A model generated the notes under the pieces. It searched no databases, had not been told where the DNA came from, and worked only from the letters and a program-made list of their open reading frames with translations. Positions 12,896 to 24,840 of a stretch of DNA of 64,000 nt are shown one piece after another (positions within the stretch are counted from its first letter, which is position 1; each line of letters opens with the position of its first letter). The DNA comes from Melanocharis versteri (Eukaryota > Chordata > Aves > Passeriformes > Melanocharitidae), in assembly GCA_013397845.1 (NCBI GenBank), contig VZTG01008661.1, positions 1,147,237-1,211,236 on the forward strand. The letters are read 5' to 3'. The position numbers and the translations under genes are program-made.

Positions 12896-15800
12896 ATAGG
12901 GGTCAGACTGCATTGTTGAATTACTTTAAATCCTGAGTCAGGAACATGTCACAAAGTTATAAAACAGTACTGTTGATGGAGCAGCCTAGCGCTGATAGGA
13001 GAGCTATTGATTGCAGATCTACTTTTAGATTGGATTTGTGCTCTGCAGTCCTTTTACCTGGTCATAAAATATAAGTGGGGTTTACAAAAAAATAGCAGTC
13101 CACTTAGGAAGTCTCTTAACAGGTTTTTTGAGCTTAAATGTACATTCCTTTAAGTACCTGTTAATTACTTTACTGCGATGATGCGCACCTGTACAATGTC
13201 AGACTGCCCACAGAGCCCATTGTTAACCTGCCCATCAGCCATTTACTGCTCATGATTCACAGTCAAGGGGTCTAGGATTATTGTCTACTGGGAATTATGT
13301 TTTAGTAGTGCAACAGTGTGCTGGAGATGTCTTAATGGCTGCTCAAGTGAGATTGTTATAATGCCTGCATTGTTGTTCTAGCCAGCACAGAGCCCAATTG
13401 CTTTTTAAGTTATGGCATCAGCAAGCTCCAGGTCATCTGCGCTTAAATCACATGCACATATCTGAAATGTTGATGTGGTAACTGGTAGCAATGTATACAA
13501 TACTTTTAACCTCCAATTTGGTGGGTGCTTGGGATCATATTATATGAAGTGTGCATGTATGCTTCAACCTTCAGGGCTACAGCAAGCTTTGCTGATTTTA
13601 AAAGTCATCGTAAATTTTGACTTGAACAGCTCACATCAGCTCATGTACAGCTTTCCCCTTGATAAGCCAGAGAATAAAGAGCATAAGTGGTTTGCATTAA
13701 AACGCTTGTATGCCTCCTGCATGGGCCTGCTTATGAATTTGGTAGAAAAGTGTTTAGATGAGTAGAGATGGAGGGTATGGACACTACTTCTTAAACTTCT
13801 ACTTTTATCAACTACCCCTGCACTGCCATGCATGTGCACACAACACAGACAGATAAATACACATATAGCCACATATGCATGCTGTACCACAGTGAAATAG
13901 TGTAGGGAAACGGCAGAAACTCCAGTTTCTGACATGTTCTGCTGTTTCCTTCCTTCCACCACCATTCTGCAAGAGCTTGAGCTCATTGGCTGAACTCTCC
14001 TGGGAACAGCTGGAGCAGATAGGTACTTGTCTTTGAATTCACTGCCAATGTGTCTGTGTCACTTAGACGAGACCTTGAGCAGCATTATTTCTTTTCAAAG
14101 TCAAAACCACCAGGTTAAAACTATCCTGATTTTTTTTTTTTTTACAGTGGGCAGGTAGTGACATACTCAACTAGATGTAAAAAGTAAATAAAGAATTTCT
14201 AATGGGGTTGGAGTCTATAAAGATTCCTAGCAGCGCTTTTAACTTGAGCAGACAGGAAATATTGGATATTTCCCACAGAAAAATGAAAACAATTTTCCCA
14301 AAACATGACAGAAATGAGAACATATACACCACCCCCTCAAATTTTCCACTGAAAAGCTGAAGAATGCAAAAATTTTGCCTAATCATTCCAGTCCTCTTCT
14401 CAACAACATTAAAAAAAAATCAATTTATCTCCAGATCCTTTTCTTGCTAAAAACCCCTATAAGTAACCCCTCCCCTCAGTTTTCTGCTCTAAGAAAATTT
14501 GAAGGAAAATGTTTTAACTGAACCCATTGTAATGTTAAGAGCTTGACTGGAGAAAATTTTGCATACTTTGAGGCATCCGGTCTAACCTAGTATTATATAA
14601 ATAGGACTCATCCACATTAAATGGATTTGTATTCCAAAAGTATTGGTGTAAATATTGCCTCCTTGCCACCACTGAAACTTCCACTTCTCAGCTTTCCCTT
14701 TTATCAAAAACACAGAACTGGAACTTTTAACAGATGGTATTTTCACTGCTTTGAAATTTTTACAGAGAATGAGCTAAACACATTGACTTGGGCAGGGGGA
14801 GAGATGGTGCAGGGAAATAAGGAGGGAAGGCAGGAAGAAGACATTTTCATAAGTGCTTAATTCAGATGTTTTCCCCTGCATTAAAAATAAGAATTTTAGC
14901 TTAGCATTCAATGGGATCATAATAAGAGCAACTCTAACCACTTTGGAAAAAAATCACACTCCCCAGTGTTATTAATATGAGTCATAATTGGAGATGGAAC
15001 ATTTGATCCAAACCCCAATTAACTGAAGGGGAAATTTGGATCCAAACTTTATGGCTTGAATTTATTTGCATGCTGAGCCAAGACAGAACTCCTGACCCAA
15101 TACTGTCCAATCCCTCCCCCACTAACAAATCCTTTGGGGAATTAAAGATGCATATCTGGTTCAAGATCTGACATTTGTGGTTTGGACCTTCTTTGACAGT
15201 ATATCTTATACATAAAGAACACTTTCCACCTCAGAATGCCATTTGTGCTTTAAAATATGCATCAGTATAAGAAGCTGATTCTTAAGAAGAATAAGTAGAA
15301 CAAAGTGATCTGCTTCCTTTATCATGTTTGTAATGAAAATGAAAATATTTACAGATTACCAAAGTTCTCAGAACTTTTTGTCTTTCAAGTCAGAAAATTC
15401 TCCCTGGAGTACTAGGTGCATTTTCCTGTTCAGAAAATGATCCTGAGGATTTGGCACTTTTTCGTGTTCATGTGGAATCACACTGGTTTCAGTCTGATTA
15501 TTCATTAAGCAAGTCACTTCCCAGCCTGAAGATGTGTGGGTAAATTAGGTTTTAGCATCACAGACAGACCTGGGAAATGTAGCTGCTAATCCAAGACTTT
15601 ATAAGACCATTTGCTGCTTCGTGTTGGTGGCATCTGACATTGAGATCTCCAAGGAGGTTCAGAAGGAGTCTCAGGTGGTTGCACATTGAAAGTTTAATTC
15701 TGAGATCAATAAAATGAACTTTAATACTGCAAGGACTCTGGAATGCATTAGAAAACATTTTTCCCACAAGGAAATATAACCAAAATAAACAAAAACTGAC

Positions 15801-16095
15801 ATTAAACATAATTGAATGTTACCCAATTTTATGTAGCTCTAGGTCAGATAGACTATGACCTGATACATTTTTTCTCTCACTCTATCTAACAATCTTGCTC
15901 AAAATTACTGCAAAATATTGTCTTTGGGAAGGCAATCATTAATTATTTATTAGAATTATTGTGCTGAAAGAATTTAAGCTGTTTACTTAAGTTATGAATG
16001 CCATGGAGAATTATGTAAAATCTTTTTTTTCCCACCTTTACAGTCGTTGAATGATTCATTAATCGCAGAACATATACAAATATTTAAGAGGCAGC
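12896..16095. other. Noncoding DNA, no gene seen
   Basis: Apart from the candidate regulatory block at 13,140-13,470 this holds no identifiable element. A 14-T run at 14,130-14,143 precedes an acceptor-like ACAG, but no plausible exon follows. The opposed frames at 13,475-13,765 (+) and 13,636-13,986 (-) show no domains. From about 15,940 to 16,080 the sequence is rich in attaatta/attcattaat words typical of homeodomain-binding AT-rich DNA. Confidence 0.65.
13140..13470. promoter_or_regulatory. Candidate conserved noncoding element
   Basis: This is a compositionally balanced, non-repetitive block without simple repeats or open frames. It holds several transcription-factor-like words: a TTAATTA-type homeodomain core (gttaattac, near 13,160), E-box-like cacctg at 13,187-13,192, and gattgttat / cattgttg SOX-like words near 13,350-13,376. 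It contrasts with the homopolymer-rich flanks. The call is pattern-based inference; only alignment to other birds can show conservation. Ordinary intronic DNA is the alternative. Confidence 0.25.
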
Positions 16096-16215
16096 AGCAC
16101 CCATAGGGTAAAGCATTTGCCTCCAGAAGAATTTCTTCTCTGCTTAGCTGAGCTGTGTGACTTAGGATGAGTCAGTTCTCACTCTGCATGCCTCAGTTTC
16201 CTGCGTTGTAACTTG
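16096..16215 (+). mobile_element. MIR-type SINE remnant, sense
   Basis: The core at 16,149-16,205 follows the MIR consensus closely: gctgtgtgactta, then gagtcagttctcactctgc, then atgcctcagtttcctgcg. In MIR these are the 'GCTGTGTGACCTTGGGCAAGTCACTTAACCTC' and 'GTGCCTCAGTTTCCTCATCTG' blocks. The preceding stretch (cccatagggtaaagcatt, from about 16,100) resembles the tRNA-derived 5' part. MIRs are ancient CORE-SINEs shared by amniotes. Copies in birds are few and degraded, which fits this divergence. The 3' end cannot be traced past about 16,215. Confidence 0.75.
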
Positions 16216-17469
16216 CCATGTCTTTTTTATGGAGATTGTGTGCTCTGTGGATGGGAAGTTCAACAGAGGAGTTGTGCTTTCAAGTTTGTGAGAGCAGGCT
16301 CAGAGCCTAAGTAGGACAGAATATGGAAGTGATGGTAGGACCTGCCTTTGGTACAAGCAGAGGAAACACTTTAGTTTTTATCTACAGCAGGACTACAAGC
16401 TGGAACAACAGTAATATTCCAAGGGACTGGTCTGACAATAATGACATTACTAAAGAAATACAAAGGAGGGTCAGCATTCGGAATTCAGCATTCAGTATTC
16501 ATGGCATATGCTTTTGGTCCATGATTAAATTAATTGCATATTGCACTGTTATATCGCACAGGAGCAAATGTCCTCTGGCTGTGCTGCAGGGCAAGGAGAT
16601 AATTCAGGCAGAGCAGCAGAGGCACAAGGGTGTGCTGAAGCAGTCCTGAGTGATCCAGCCTGGAGCCACCCCAGCACACGGGCAGTTAGCCTGGGCTGGC
16701 TGCCCTGGCTGCTGTGGGCACACCCTCAGCTGCCTGCAGCCAGATTTCCACCACTAACATTTAAGGACCTAAAAAATCATACTCGTTTCCCATATTTTCC
16801 AATGATTGGCAAAGAATTTGAATTAAGTGTCTGGCTCTTCTTACTTTCACAACGTATCTAGCTCCAAGGACTATGGGCAGCAGGCTCTTACCCCTTTATC
16901 ATATGTCTAGTCGATATTACATTAGGAAGCAATCAGAGCATGTTTAGTTACACCCCTCCAAGTCTCTACACAGCTCTCAGGCTGCACCTGGTTTACTACA
17001 TAAGAACAGGACTAATTCACTTGTGGTAAAAAGATTTCCTACAGATTTTGGCTTAATTTGGGATTCTGGGCACATAGATAGCAAGGTAAATACTTGCTAT
17101 AATTGCAACACTTTGATTTGCTGGATTCTGGGAAACAGTAGAGTATTGCAGTAGTAACAGAGTTGTTCATGACTGTGTGTGCAAAGATCGATATATGTAG
17201 GAGTAGATATATTAATGCATATATATAAAAGCAAGTGACATATTCCAGATTGACAACTTTGCAGCAGAAAATATTGGCCCCATGCACAGTACATGATTTT
17301 TCCTTTTCTTTTTTTCACAAAATGTATTTTGCCATGGGTGATAGAATTTTTTGCATCATGAATATTTTATACCAGAGTTTAGCCAAAGCCACGATATACC
17401 CAGAAATTAACTTAGGGAAATCTGGTTCTCATTATCCTCTGATGTTCATTGATTCATTTGCTTCATTTG

Positions 17470-17492
17470 CTTTGTTTGATTCTCAAACAAAG
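17470..17492. repeat. Perfect 10-bp hairpin, 3-nt loop
   Basis: The sequence ctttgtttga at 17,470-17,479 is the exact reverse complement of 17,483-17,492, with loop ttc. It is A/T-rich and short, and no terminator role is expected in a vertebrate genome. Confidence 0.6.
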
Positions 17493-20400
17493 AACTTTAG
17501 CCCCCAAACTTGGTATCTACTTAGCTTATTTCTAAAACTTCTGGGAGGTGTGTGTGGGGGAATTTATTTCTTGGAAGAGTGTGGAGTGGAATAACTCTTT
17601 TTTCATGCTATTCAACTAACTTCTATTATTTACATCAGCATAAATCAAAACATTTTCCATCCATGTTAAATAGAAATTGGGCCATCTTTCCTACTCTATA
17701 TTTGCATTTAAAAATTTTCATGGCCTGATGAGATGAAAAAAAAAAAAGAAATATAATAATCTGAAATAGAATTTTGTGTATTCTTAAGATATCTAAGATG
17801 TAAACTGCAGATCATTCACTTTTCTCCTCCCATTTCAATCCCAACCAGCATCTGAGTAACTCTGAAAACATCTGAACTCATCAGTCGCACCACATTTGGA
17901 CCTGGATGCTTTCTAGGCACCTGCAGTTCTGCATTGTGTGCATGCCCAGACCTACCCGGGCCTTAATGGGATCCAGGAACTCAGCTGCATGGTGCCAAAT
18001 TTCCCTAAGGGTCTTAATCCCATAAACACGACTAAAGCCCAGTTCATATGCTGTAGCAGGACCAGGCCTCTCACAAGCTGGAATCTTTTCTCTTAACTTC
18101 TAAAACAGCTTTCTGGAGAAGAAGGTGGTGTTCACTGGCTTTTGCAAAGTGGTCAGCTTAGCAGCATATTTACCTGTGAGGTGTTAAAATCTGAGTATAA
18201 TTTCTCCACAGCCTGAAGGGAACTTAACCTACAGAGGCTTCTATCCAGCACCTAATAATGTGTTATAAAATACAAACCTGTTTTACTGCTCCATTTGAAG
18301 CTGTGCAGAAAGACAGTAACTGAGGTCCCTAGATTATTTATGCATTTAGCATACATTCTGGTCATGACAACATGACTAAAAGTAGAACCAAAGATCCAGA
18401 AGTCATATGTTTTCTTGTAAATCCCTTCCAGTCCCTATTTGTTGCATTAATAATATGAACTCAGATATAAGAGAAAATTAGTAAACTACTGTATAACTCC
18501 ATGATAATAAAAAATACCTGTTTTCCTGCAGTCCATGAGGATAGACTCAAACCTTGCCTTCAGAATTTCTACCAATTTGCCTTTCTCTGAGTGGGACAGC
18601 TTCATCTTTTCCTTCTGCTCTCAGAAAGAAGTCACGGCTACAGGAAGCAGCCCTCCCATACCATGGGGAGAAGCACCTTCCCAATATTGTGATTTAGGTG
18701 TTTGAACTGAGGAGAAGAGGAGGCTTGGTGCCATGACTCAAGAAACAGCCCCCGGAGATCAGAGATGAAGCAGGAGGTGCAGTTCCCATGCAGTGACTCA
18801 CTGGGCTCTGCTGGTTGGGCTCCCTGCAGTGACTCAGGGCAGTACAGGGCTGCCCTTTGAAATGCTGAGCACGCACAGCTTCTCTCAGCTTCCCTAAAAA
18901 TGAAAAAAAGAAGAAGGCCATAAAATGGCAGGATCTGTTTTTCTTTAGGTCCAGCATTTCTTGAGCTATATAAATTAAATATAAGGGTTTTAAAAATAAA
19001 TAAAGTTAAAATAAACCTTTGAATTGGAATTTTGCAGGATTCTAACTCAGAGGACTAGCATTAAGACTGAGGACTCTTACCTCATGGCCATGATTTTAAA
19101 TCAAATAAAGAACTACACTGACAGAAACTATCATTTGTTATGAATTCAGTAGCTTGTGTGAAACTAGAAGCTATGCCAGGCAACAATGCCCATTAACTCC
19201 AGTAGTTAACAGCACTTAACTGTGTCAATGTTGTGTTTCTGCTTACAAACATGACTACACATTTCATCGCCTGCCCATTAATGTTTTTGTTTTATGTCTT
19301 GTCCTGGATAAACAGGTAGAAGAAAGCATTACAGTAGGCCCACGAGCTCCTCTGTCTACAGATGATTGGCAAAAAGCAGCTGATCTGAGCTTAGGTCTGT
19401 GCCCAGCTCCACCAGCAGACATTTCACACTGCTGCTCTCTCCAACTTCAGGTTTGTATTGTATAATCCTTCTTTTCAGCACATTGCATTATGAACATCAC
19501 CAGTATTAAACAAGAGATGTTATCTCATGTTTTTAAAATAACGTTCTTCTCTGGACAACATGCTCCACGAAATTCACCTGAGAATTTAGGTAAGACAAGG
19601 CCTTAAGTTACCCATCTGAAAATAATTCAACCATTTCCTAACTTCCAATCAACTGGGCTCTCCTAATTTGCCAGGACTGCTGGCAAATGTTGGAAAACAG
19701 GTGAGTGAGCCCTTCTCTGTTCCCTCAGTACCCTTGTCTGGATCCCGTCTGGCCCCCTAGACTTGTGTGGGTCTAAATTCTATACCAGGTCACCGACAAT
19801 TTCCCCTCGGATTATGGGAGCTTTGCTCTGCTCTCCATCCTCTCTTCCAGCTCAGGGGGCTGGGCACGTAGACAACAACTGGTCCTACTGTAAAGACTGT
19901 CTGAGGTTTATTTTGAATAGAAAATGGCCATAAGAGGTGTTTAAAGCTTTTAGTGATAGTAGCTGGTCCAACTTTGCCAAAGCATCCAGATTGCCACTCC
20001 ATGATTTTCACACCTGATTCATCTAGAAGATACCTGTGAGCTGGACGACTCACAGCTCTCTCAAACGAGTTAGCTGTGTGACTCTTTCCTGTATTATATC
20101 CCCACCAAACCAGTATGACTCCACCACAGTTAGACTAATCAGGGAAATTGAGCAGATATCTGCCTTTCCTGTAACAGCAAAACTTTGTGGGATTAACATA
20201 TTCTTTTACTGTATGGACCAAAAACGGTGTGTCACTGTAAGTCATTTTTCATGTGAGACATTTAAAATACATTTGGTCTCACTGAAAATATCCTGAATTT
20301 GAAGCTTCTTTTATTTTGTAAATTTTTAAAAACAGTTAAAAATTGAAACATTTGTCATTAACTCTTCACATGTTTTTTGCAAAAAAACCCTTTACACAAA

Positions 20401-21349
20401 CTTGAAGGGTTCTCTTAAACCAGCAGACACTGTTTCTAAAAAAAAATAAACAACTAGTGTCAGTTTTGTTCTGAAAGTTGTTGTTAAACTTATCTTTGAA
20501 ATTAAATTGAAAAAAGTAATAGAAATAAAGGAATACCTAGTTTCCTCCATACAAATTTAAAAATTCACTTTCTGCATTGTTGAGTAAACAAATAAATAGC
20601 AAACTCACTGTTTTCCATAGTATGCTATCTACCTAATACCATGCTAGCTTGTTGTTTAAATGCCTTGTGTCACTATTACTTTTTTGAATTCCTGAAAATA
20701 AAATTTTCCCAGCAACAATAAAACCCCACAGTACTAGTGTTATACTTGTAGGCTGTCTGCCAATCTTTTAAAATCCATTGGATGCATAACACAATGAACA
20801 TGAGGGATTATTAAAAATAAACTCACATCTTGCTGCTTAAACATTTTCTCTCTTTCTTTTCTTAAGAAGTGATCACTACAGCATAATTTTTTTGTGATGG
20901 GAAAAAAAAGAAGTATAGGCAAGGACAGCAGAACTAGATGAAATTTTTATGCAAAAAATCCATTAAAAATGCTCTTTGGCCGTCTGCTTGCGCCCTTGAG
21001 TCTCATGAATACAGCTGGCAAGAACAGAAAATCACTTATGGACTCAAAAAGTGATACAGTACATTTCCTACCCTTTTAAATCCTTTAATGTGTCCCCAGC
21101 ATCTCATGTAATTTAGAGAGGAACATCAGAAAGTTTGGATGCTTTTCTGAACCTCGTTCAAAGAATTCCAAATCCTTTGCATTGTAAAAATAAGATGGAA
21201 ATTCTATAAGAGAAGCCCTTCTTTCAGATTTTCATACCATTTACATGGAATTAGTATTGGTCTCTACAGAAATAAAAGAGCATGGAAAAACTGCAGAGGT
21301 TAATCATATCTTTCCAATGTCAGTAATTTGATGATCTGCATTTCAGTTG

Positions 21350-21680
21350 ATTGTTAAGCAGCAGGAGCTGTTCTTTTTGGGGACAATGGTAAGGCCTGGT
21401 GAACAGGCTTAACTAATTTACTTCATTTGACTGGGATGCTCTTTAGGGATTAATAAGGAACAGCAATTGATGCCTTGCCATATTCTCTCTGGACTGCGAT
21501 TTCTTTTGCTCTTCTTAGCTGCTTCACAGCCTTTCTCAAGCCCAGAAGACAATCATAAATCATACTAAATATTTATATAGCTTTTTGACATTTTTCATGC
21601 ATGAGTGAAAAAGATGATGGGTAGGTTGCTCATAAAAATTCCAAGGAAAAAATATTTTGTGGATATTTGCCTATTTGTCA
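21350..21680. promoter_or_regulatory. Candidate conserved noncoding element
   Basis: This non-repetitive block has no open frame but carries dense transcription-factor-like words: cttaactaattta, gggattaataagg (homeodomain or OTX-like GGATTA) and catgcatgag (octamer-like) near 21,598. The texture resembles deeply conserved vertebrate enhancers and differs from the homopolymer-rich flanks. This is inference from word content only. Confidence 0.2.
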
Positions 21681-21986
21681 AAATACAAATATTTTACAGA
21701 GGCTGTTTGATTCTGTTGATGCTAGGGTGGATGTAAAGAAGATTTCTCATGCTTGCAAATACACTGCCCTGAGGGAATGAACAGAGTGTTCAGAATACAT
21801 CCCACAAAAGCGATCTATGAAATCCATCAGTGGAAATGCTCCAGATTTTTACTAATGGAATATAAAGCAGGATTTGGTGTCGGATTTCTACTTTGAAAAT
21901 GTTGAAATCCAAAACATAGCTAGGAGAACATTAAAGTAAGTAACTTCAGTAATAAAGACAATTAGTGAATGGATGTTTAGGGCAAG

Positions 21987-22051
21987 ATCACTGTTACCTA
22001 ACCTAAATAACCAGAACAGTTACCAAGGCTCCAGAAGACGGTAACAGTGAT
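21987..22051. repeat. Inverted repeat, perfect 12-bp arms, 41-nt spacer
   Basis: The sequence atcactgttacc at 21,987-21,998 is the exact reverse complement of 22,040-22,051. The spacer contains a further near copy of the left arm (aacagttacc, 22,015-22,024), so the same word occurs three times in 65 bp. The GTTAACC-like sequence could suit nuclear-receptor or MYB-type sites, but that is speculative. Confidence 0.6.
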
Positions 22052-23200
22052 TATTTTCTCCAAAGAGAAGCTTTTGAGTTACACATGAACAATGGTCAAA
22101 ACAGAACAAGGAAGCTAAATCTAGCTAGTTGGGAATGTTGGGCACCCCATTTGTCTTAGGTCTCGCTTTCCGAAGAAATATGTATGTGGCACCAATCCTT
22201 TAATCCAACGTCCAAAACACAATAGAACCTCTATATACTTAATGTGACATGGACAATTCGATTTTAGATAAAACTTGGAACCAGGATCTTGTGCTTTCTT
22301 AGATCCCTAAACATGATATTTCCAGGAGGAAGTCTGATAATGTACACCCTGTGGGCTGGAGGAAATATGGTGTCTGTTTCCCATGGCCATGGATTTTTGA
22401 ATTCTGTATATATATAAAGAGTATGATTATTTTAGCAGTTTAAGGTGGATTTTTGGATTGGCTGTGAGCACACAAAATTGGTCAGCTAAGCTGTTAAACT
22501 GATATACTGAATGCTAAAAGAGTTTTGGCTTGGGCCCAGTTAGCGTTTTCCAAAGTAGTTCCCAAATACAGTTCAGAATTTACCACATGCCCATTCTGTT
22601 CTGGGAAGATCATAGAGTGAATGTGGCCAGATCACTCCAGTTGGACTCAAGGCCAGAGGATGGCTCCTTGTACCCTAGTTTATGGGTACCAGTATAACCA
22701 GACTCGTAACAGAAGCAGATAAAGTAGTCCAGGTCTGCCTTACTTCTGCTGCTTACCCTGAGGATGGTTATTCAGCCTGTCTTCTGTCTACTCTCATGAA
22801 CAAGCCACAGTCTCACAGGCAGGGCATTCTCACAAGAAATAGGAAATGTCTGCAACATTATTCATGCTCTTACCAGCTTCTTATAGTAAGTATAGGGGAC
22901 TAGGGTACTTAGCTAAGCAGTAGGCTGATCAAGAAGACCTATTCTGGAATGCAAATGACTACATTTTTTGGCTATTTTTAAGTGAAAACAGCGTAGACCA
23001 TACGAGGGACTTGTGCCCTCTTCAGTCTGTGATGTCTACATTATGGATCTGAATGGATCTGAAAAATCAAGATATCCTGAAAAGGAAATCAGATATACAG
23101 AGCTGTGAGCTACAACTTAGCATCTTAACAGCCAGAACAGTCTCATGGTGTCTTCCATATATTAAAAAAAATATAAAAACTGCCTACCCTTAGACTTAGA

Positions 23201-23635
23201 ACCACAGAATTAGAGGATCAGAGAATTAAAGAATCAAAGAATGGTAGAGGCCATCTAGTCCAATTCTCCTCATCAAGCATATGCAGACGCTTTTGAATAC
23301 TCTGGGAAGGGAGACACAACCTCTTTGGACAACCTATGCCAGCGCTTGGTCACTCATACAGGGAAAAGGTATTCTGATGCTCAGGAAGAACCTTTGTTTC
23401 AGTTTGTGCCACTGAAAAGAGCCTCTCTCTCTCTTCTTTACACCCTTCATTCAGGTATTTATACGTCTTAGTAACACCCCCCCCCTCCAATCTTTTTCTT
23501 TTACAGGCTGAAAAGTCCCAGTGTCTCAGCCTTTCCTCATATAAACATGCTCCAGTCCCTTAATCATGTTAGTTGGACTCTCTCTGGTATGTCCATGTCT
23601 CTTGAATGGGGGAGACCACGACTGGACACAGTAAA
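23201..23635 (-). mobile_element. CR1 LINE fragment, antisense, 3' end
   Basis: Read on the minus strand this is the 3' part of a CR1 non-LTR retrotransposon. On the plus strand it shows the reverse complement of the CR1 3' end in the right order. First come aatcaaagaatgg-type tail repeats and ccatctagtccaattctcct; then acaacctctttggacaacctatgcc; then the stretch ending in caggctgaaaagtcccagtg and ctcagcctttcctcatataa; and last gaccacgactggacacagta. The ORF2 frame is destroyed by indels. A run of nine C (23,477-23,485) has expanded inside it. As usual for CR1, the copy is 5'-truncated, ending near 23,635. Confidence 0.9.
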
Positions 23636-24710
23636 ATAAACCAAACCCAAGAAAAATCGTAAAAGATAAGGTAAAGTTTAAAGTCAAGTATACAAAAAAT
23701 AGAAAGTAAGGAAAGTCTACTTTTCCTCAGGCAATGTAAATTCAGCCTGAATGCATGTATACATTACAGTCTTGAATTAAATGTTTGCCTAATAAAACTA
23801 TAATGAAAATAAAACCAAAAAACAACCAAAACAAAAGCCAAAATACCCAAAAGAATGGCAAAATCTAATTTAAGTTGCCAACAACTTCATATTGTCATCC
23901 TAAAGTAAAAATTGACATAAACAATTTCTGTGGGTTTTTTTGTGATATGTAGAAAATTCAAGTATGTGAATTACAAACTTCTGCTTATTCTGTGGGGAGT
24001 ATTCAGATCTCAGGTATTGAAACTTGTGGAAGAATTCAATATAAATTTGTCACCTAATTTACAGATGAATACTAGGTGTCTCCCGCAGTTTTTTGCCCCA
24101 AGTTAGTGCTTAGATTTTCTATAAAGTGAGTGGAGGAAGGGAGGTGTCTGAAGTTGTAAAAGAGGGGTTGTTCTTAGCCTGAGTTTAGGCATTTGGAATT
24201 CCTTCATGCTTTCACCCATACCTGTTTTCTTTACTTATAACAAATTTAGATGACTTCAACACTCTTGGAATTACTGATTCAGATACAAGAAGGAAATATA
24301 TCTCACTTAGACTGCCTGGGTTTTATCCATAACTTTCAGCTTTCCAAATATGTTGGCTTAAAATTCAGTGGATCTATTGTTCAGGGGATAGGGAGGCTTA
24401 TTATTTCCTAAAGTCAACAGCCTCCAAGTTGTCTCAAATTGGCCATAGGTCTAGGAAGAAATTAATCAGGACTCCAAAATATAACTCAAAGGAGTTCTCT
24501 TAGTTAAATTGTATCATGTCTCTGAATGTCTCAAATCTGCCGTATTGTTAAAAACAGAGGTTCTGGTCGTGGCAGTGGGAATCTTCACATTTTAGAAAGT
24601 TAAATGCTCAACATACACTTTGTCTTTCATTCCTGGGGCTTCAAGGAGACCTTCACCTCTGTCAGAGGATTATGATGATTTTTGTGCAATTTTAGTCCAG
24701 GAGTGCAATC
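23636..24710. other. Noncoding A-rich DNA
   Basis: No gene or repeat could be recognised. The first 250 bases, immediately beyond the truncated 5' end of the CR1 copy, are strongly A-rich on the plus strand. The remainder is ordinary AT-rich sequence. Confidence 0.6.
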
Positions 24711-24840
24711 GTATATATTCATATAAATATATATATGCATGCTCATACGCACATAGTCACAGAAATATATATGTATGCATATACATACATATGTGTGCTT
24801 GTATATGGGTATATGTACGTATGAATATATATATATAAAT
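24711..24840. repeat. TA/ACAT-rich simple repeat
   Basis: About 130 bases of alternating purine-pyrimidine sequence (runs of TATATA, ACATAC, GTATATGT) make up a degenerate microsatellite. It generates mirror-image low-complexity frames on both strands, which are not genes. Alternating tracts of this kind fold into hairpins or cruciforms and are often length-polymorphic. Confidence 0.85.

Larger units (their letters stand above)
16216..23200. other. Noncoding DNA, no gene seen
   Basis: No gene was recognised. Small structures include a perfect 10-bp hairpin at 17,470-17,492, a 12-nt A run near 17,736-17,747 and an inverted repeat at 21,987-22,051. G+C-richer patches at 16,600-16,740, 17,860-18,100 and 18,720-18,890 carry only short frames without domains. 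The block 21,350-21,680 is a candidate regulatory element, listed separately. Confidence 0.65.
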
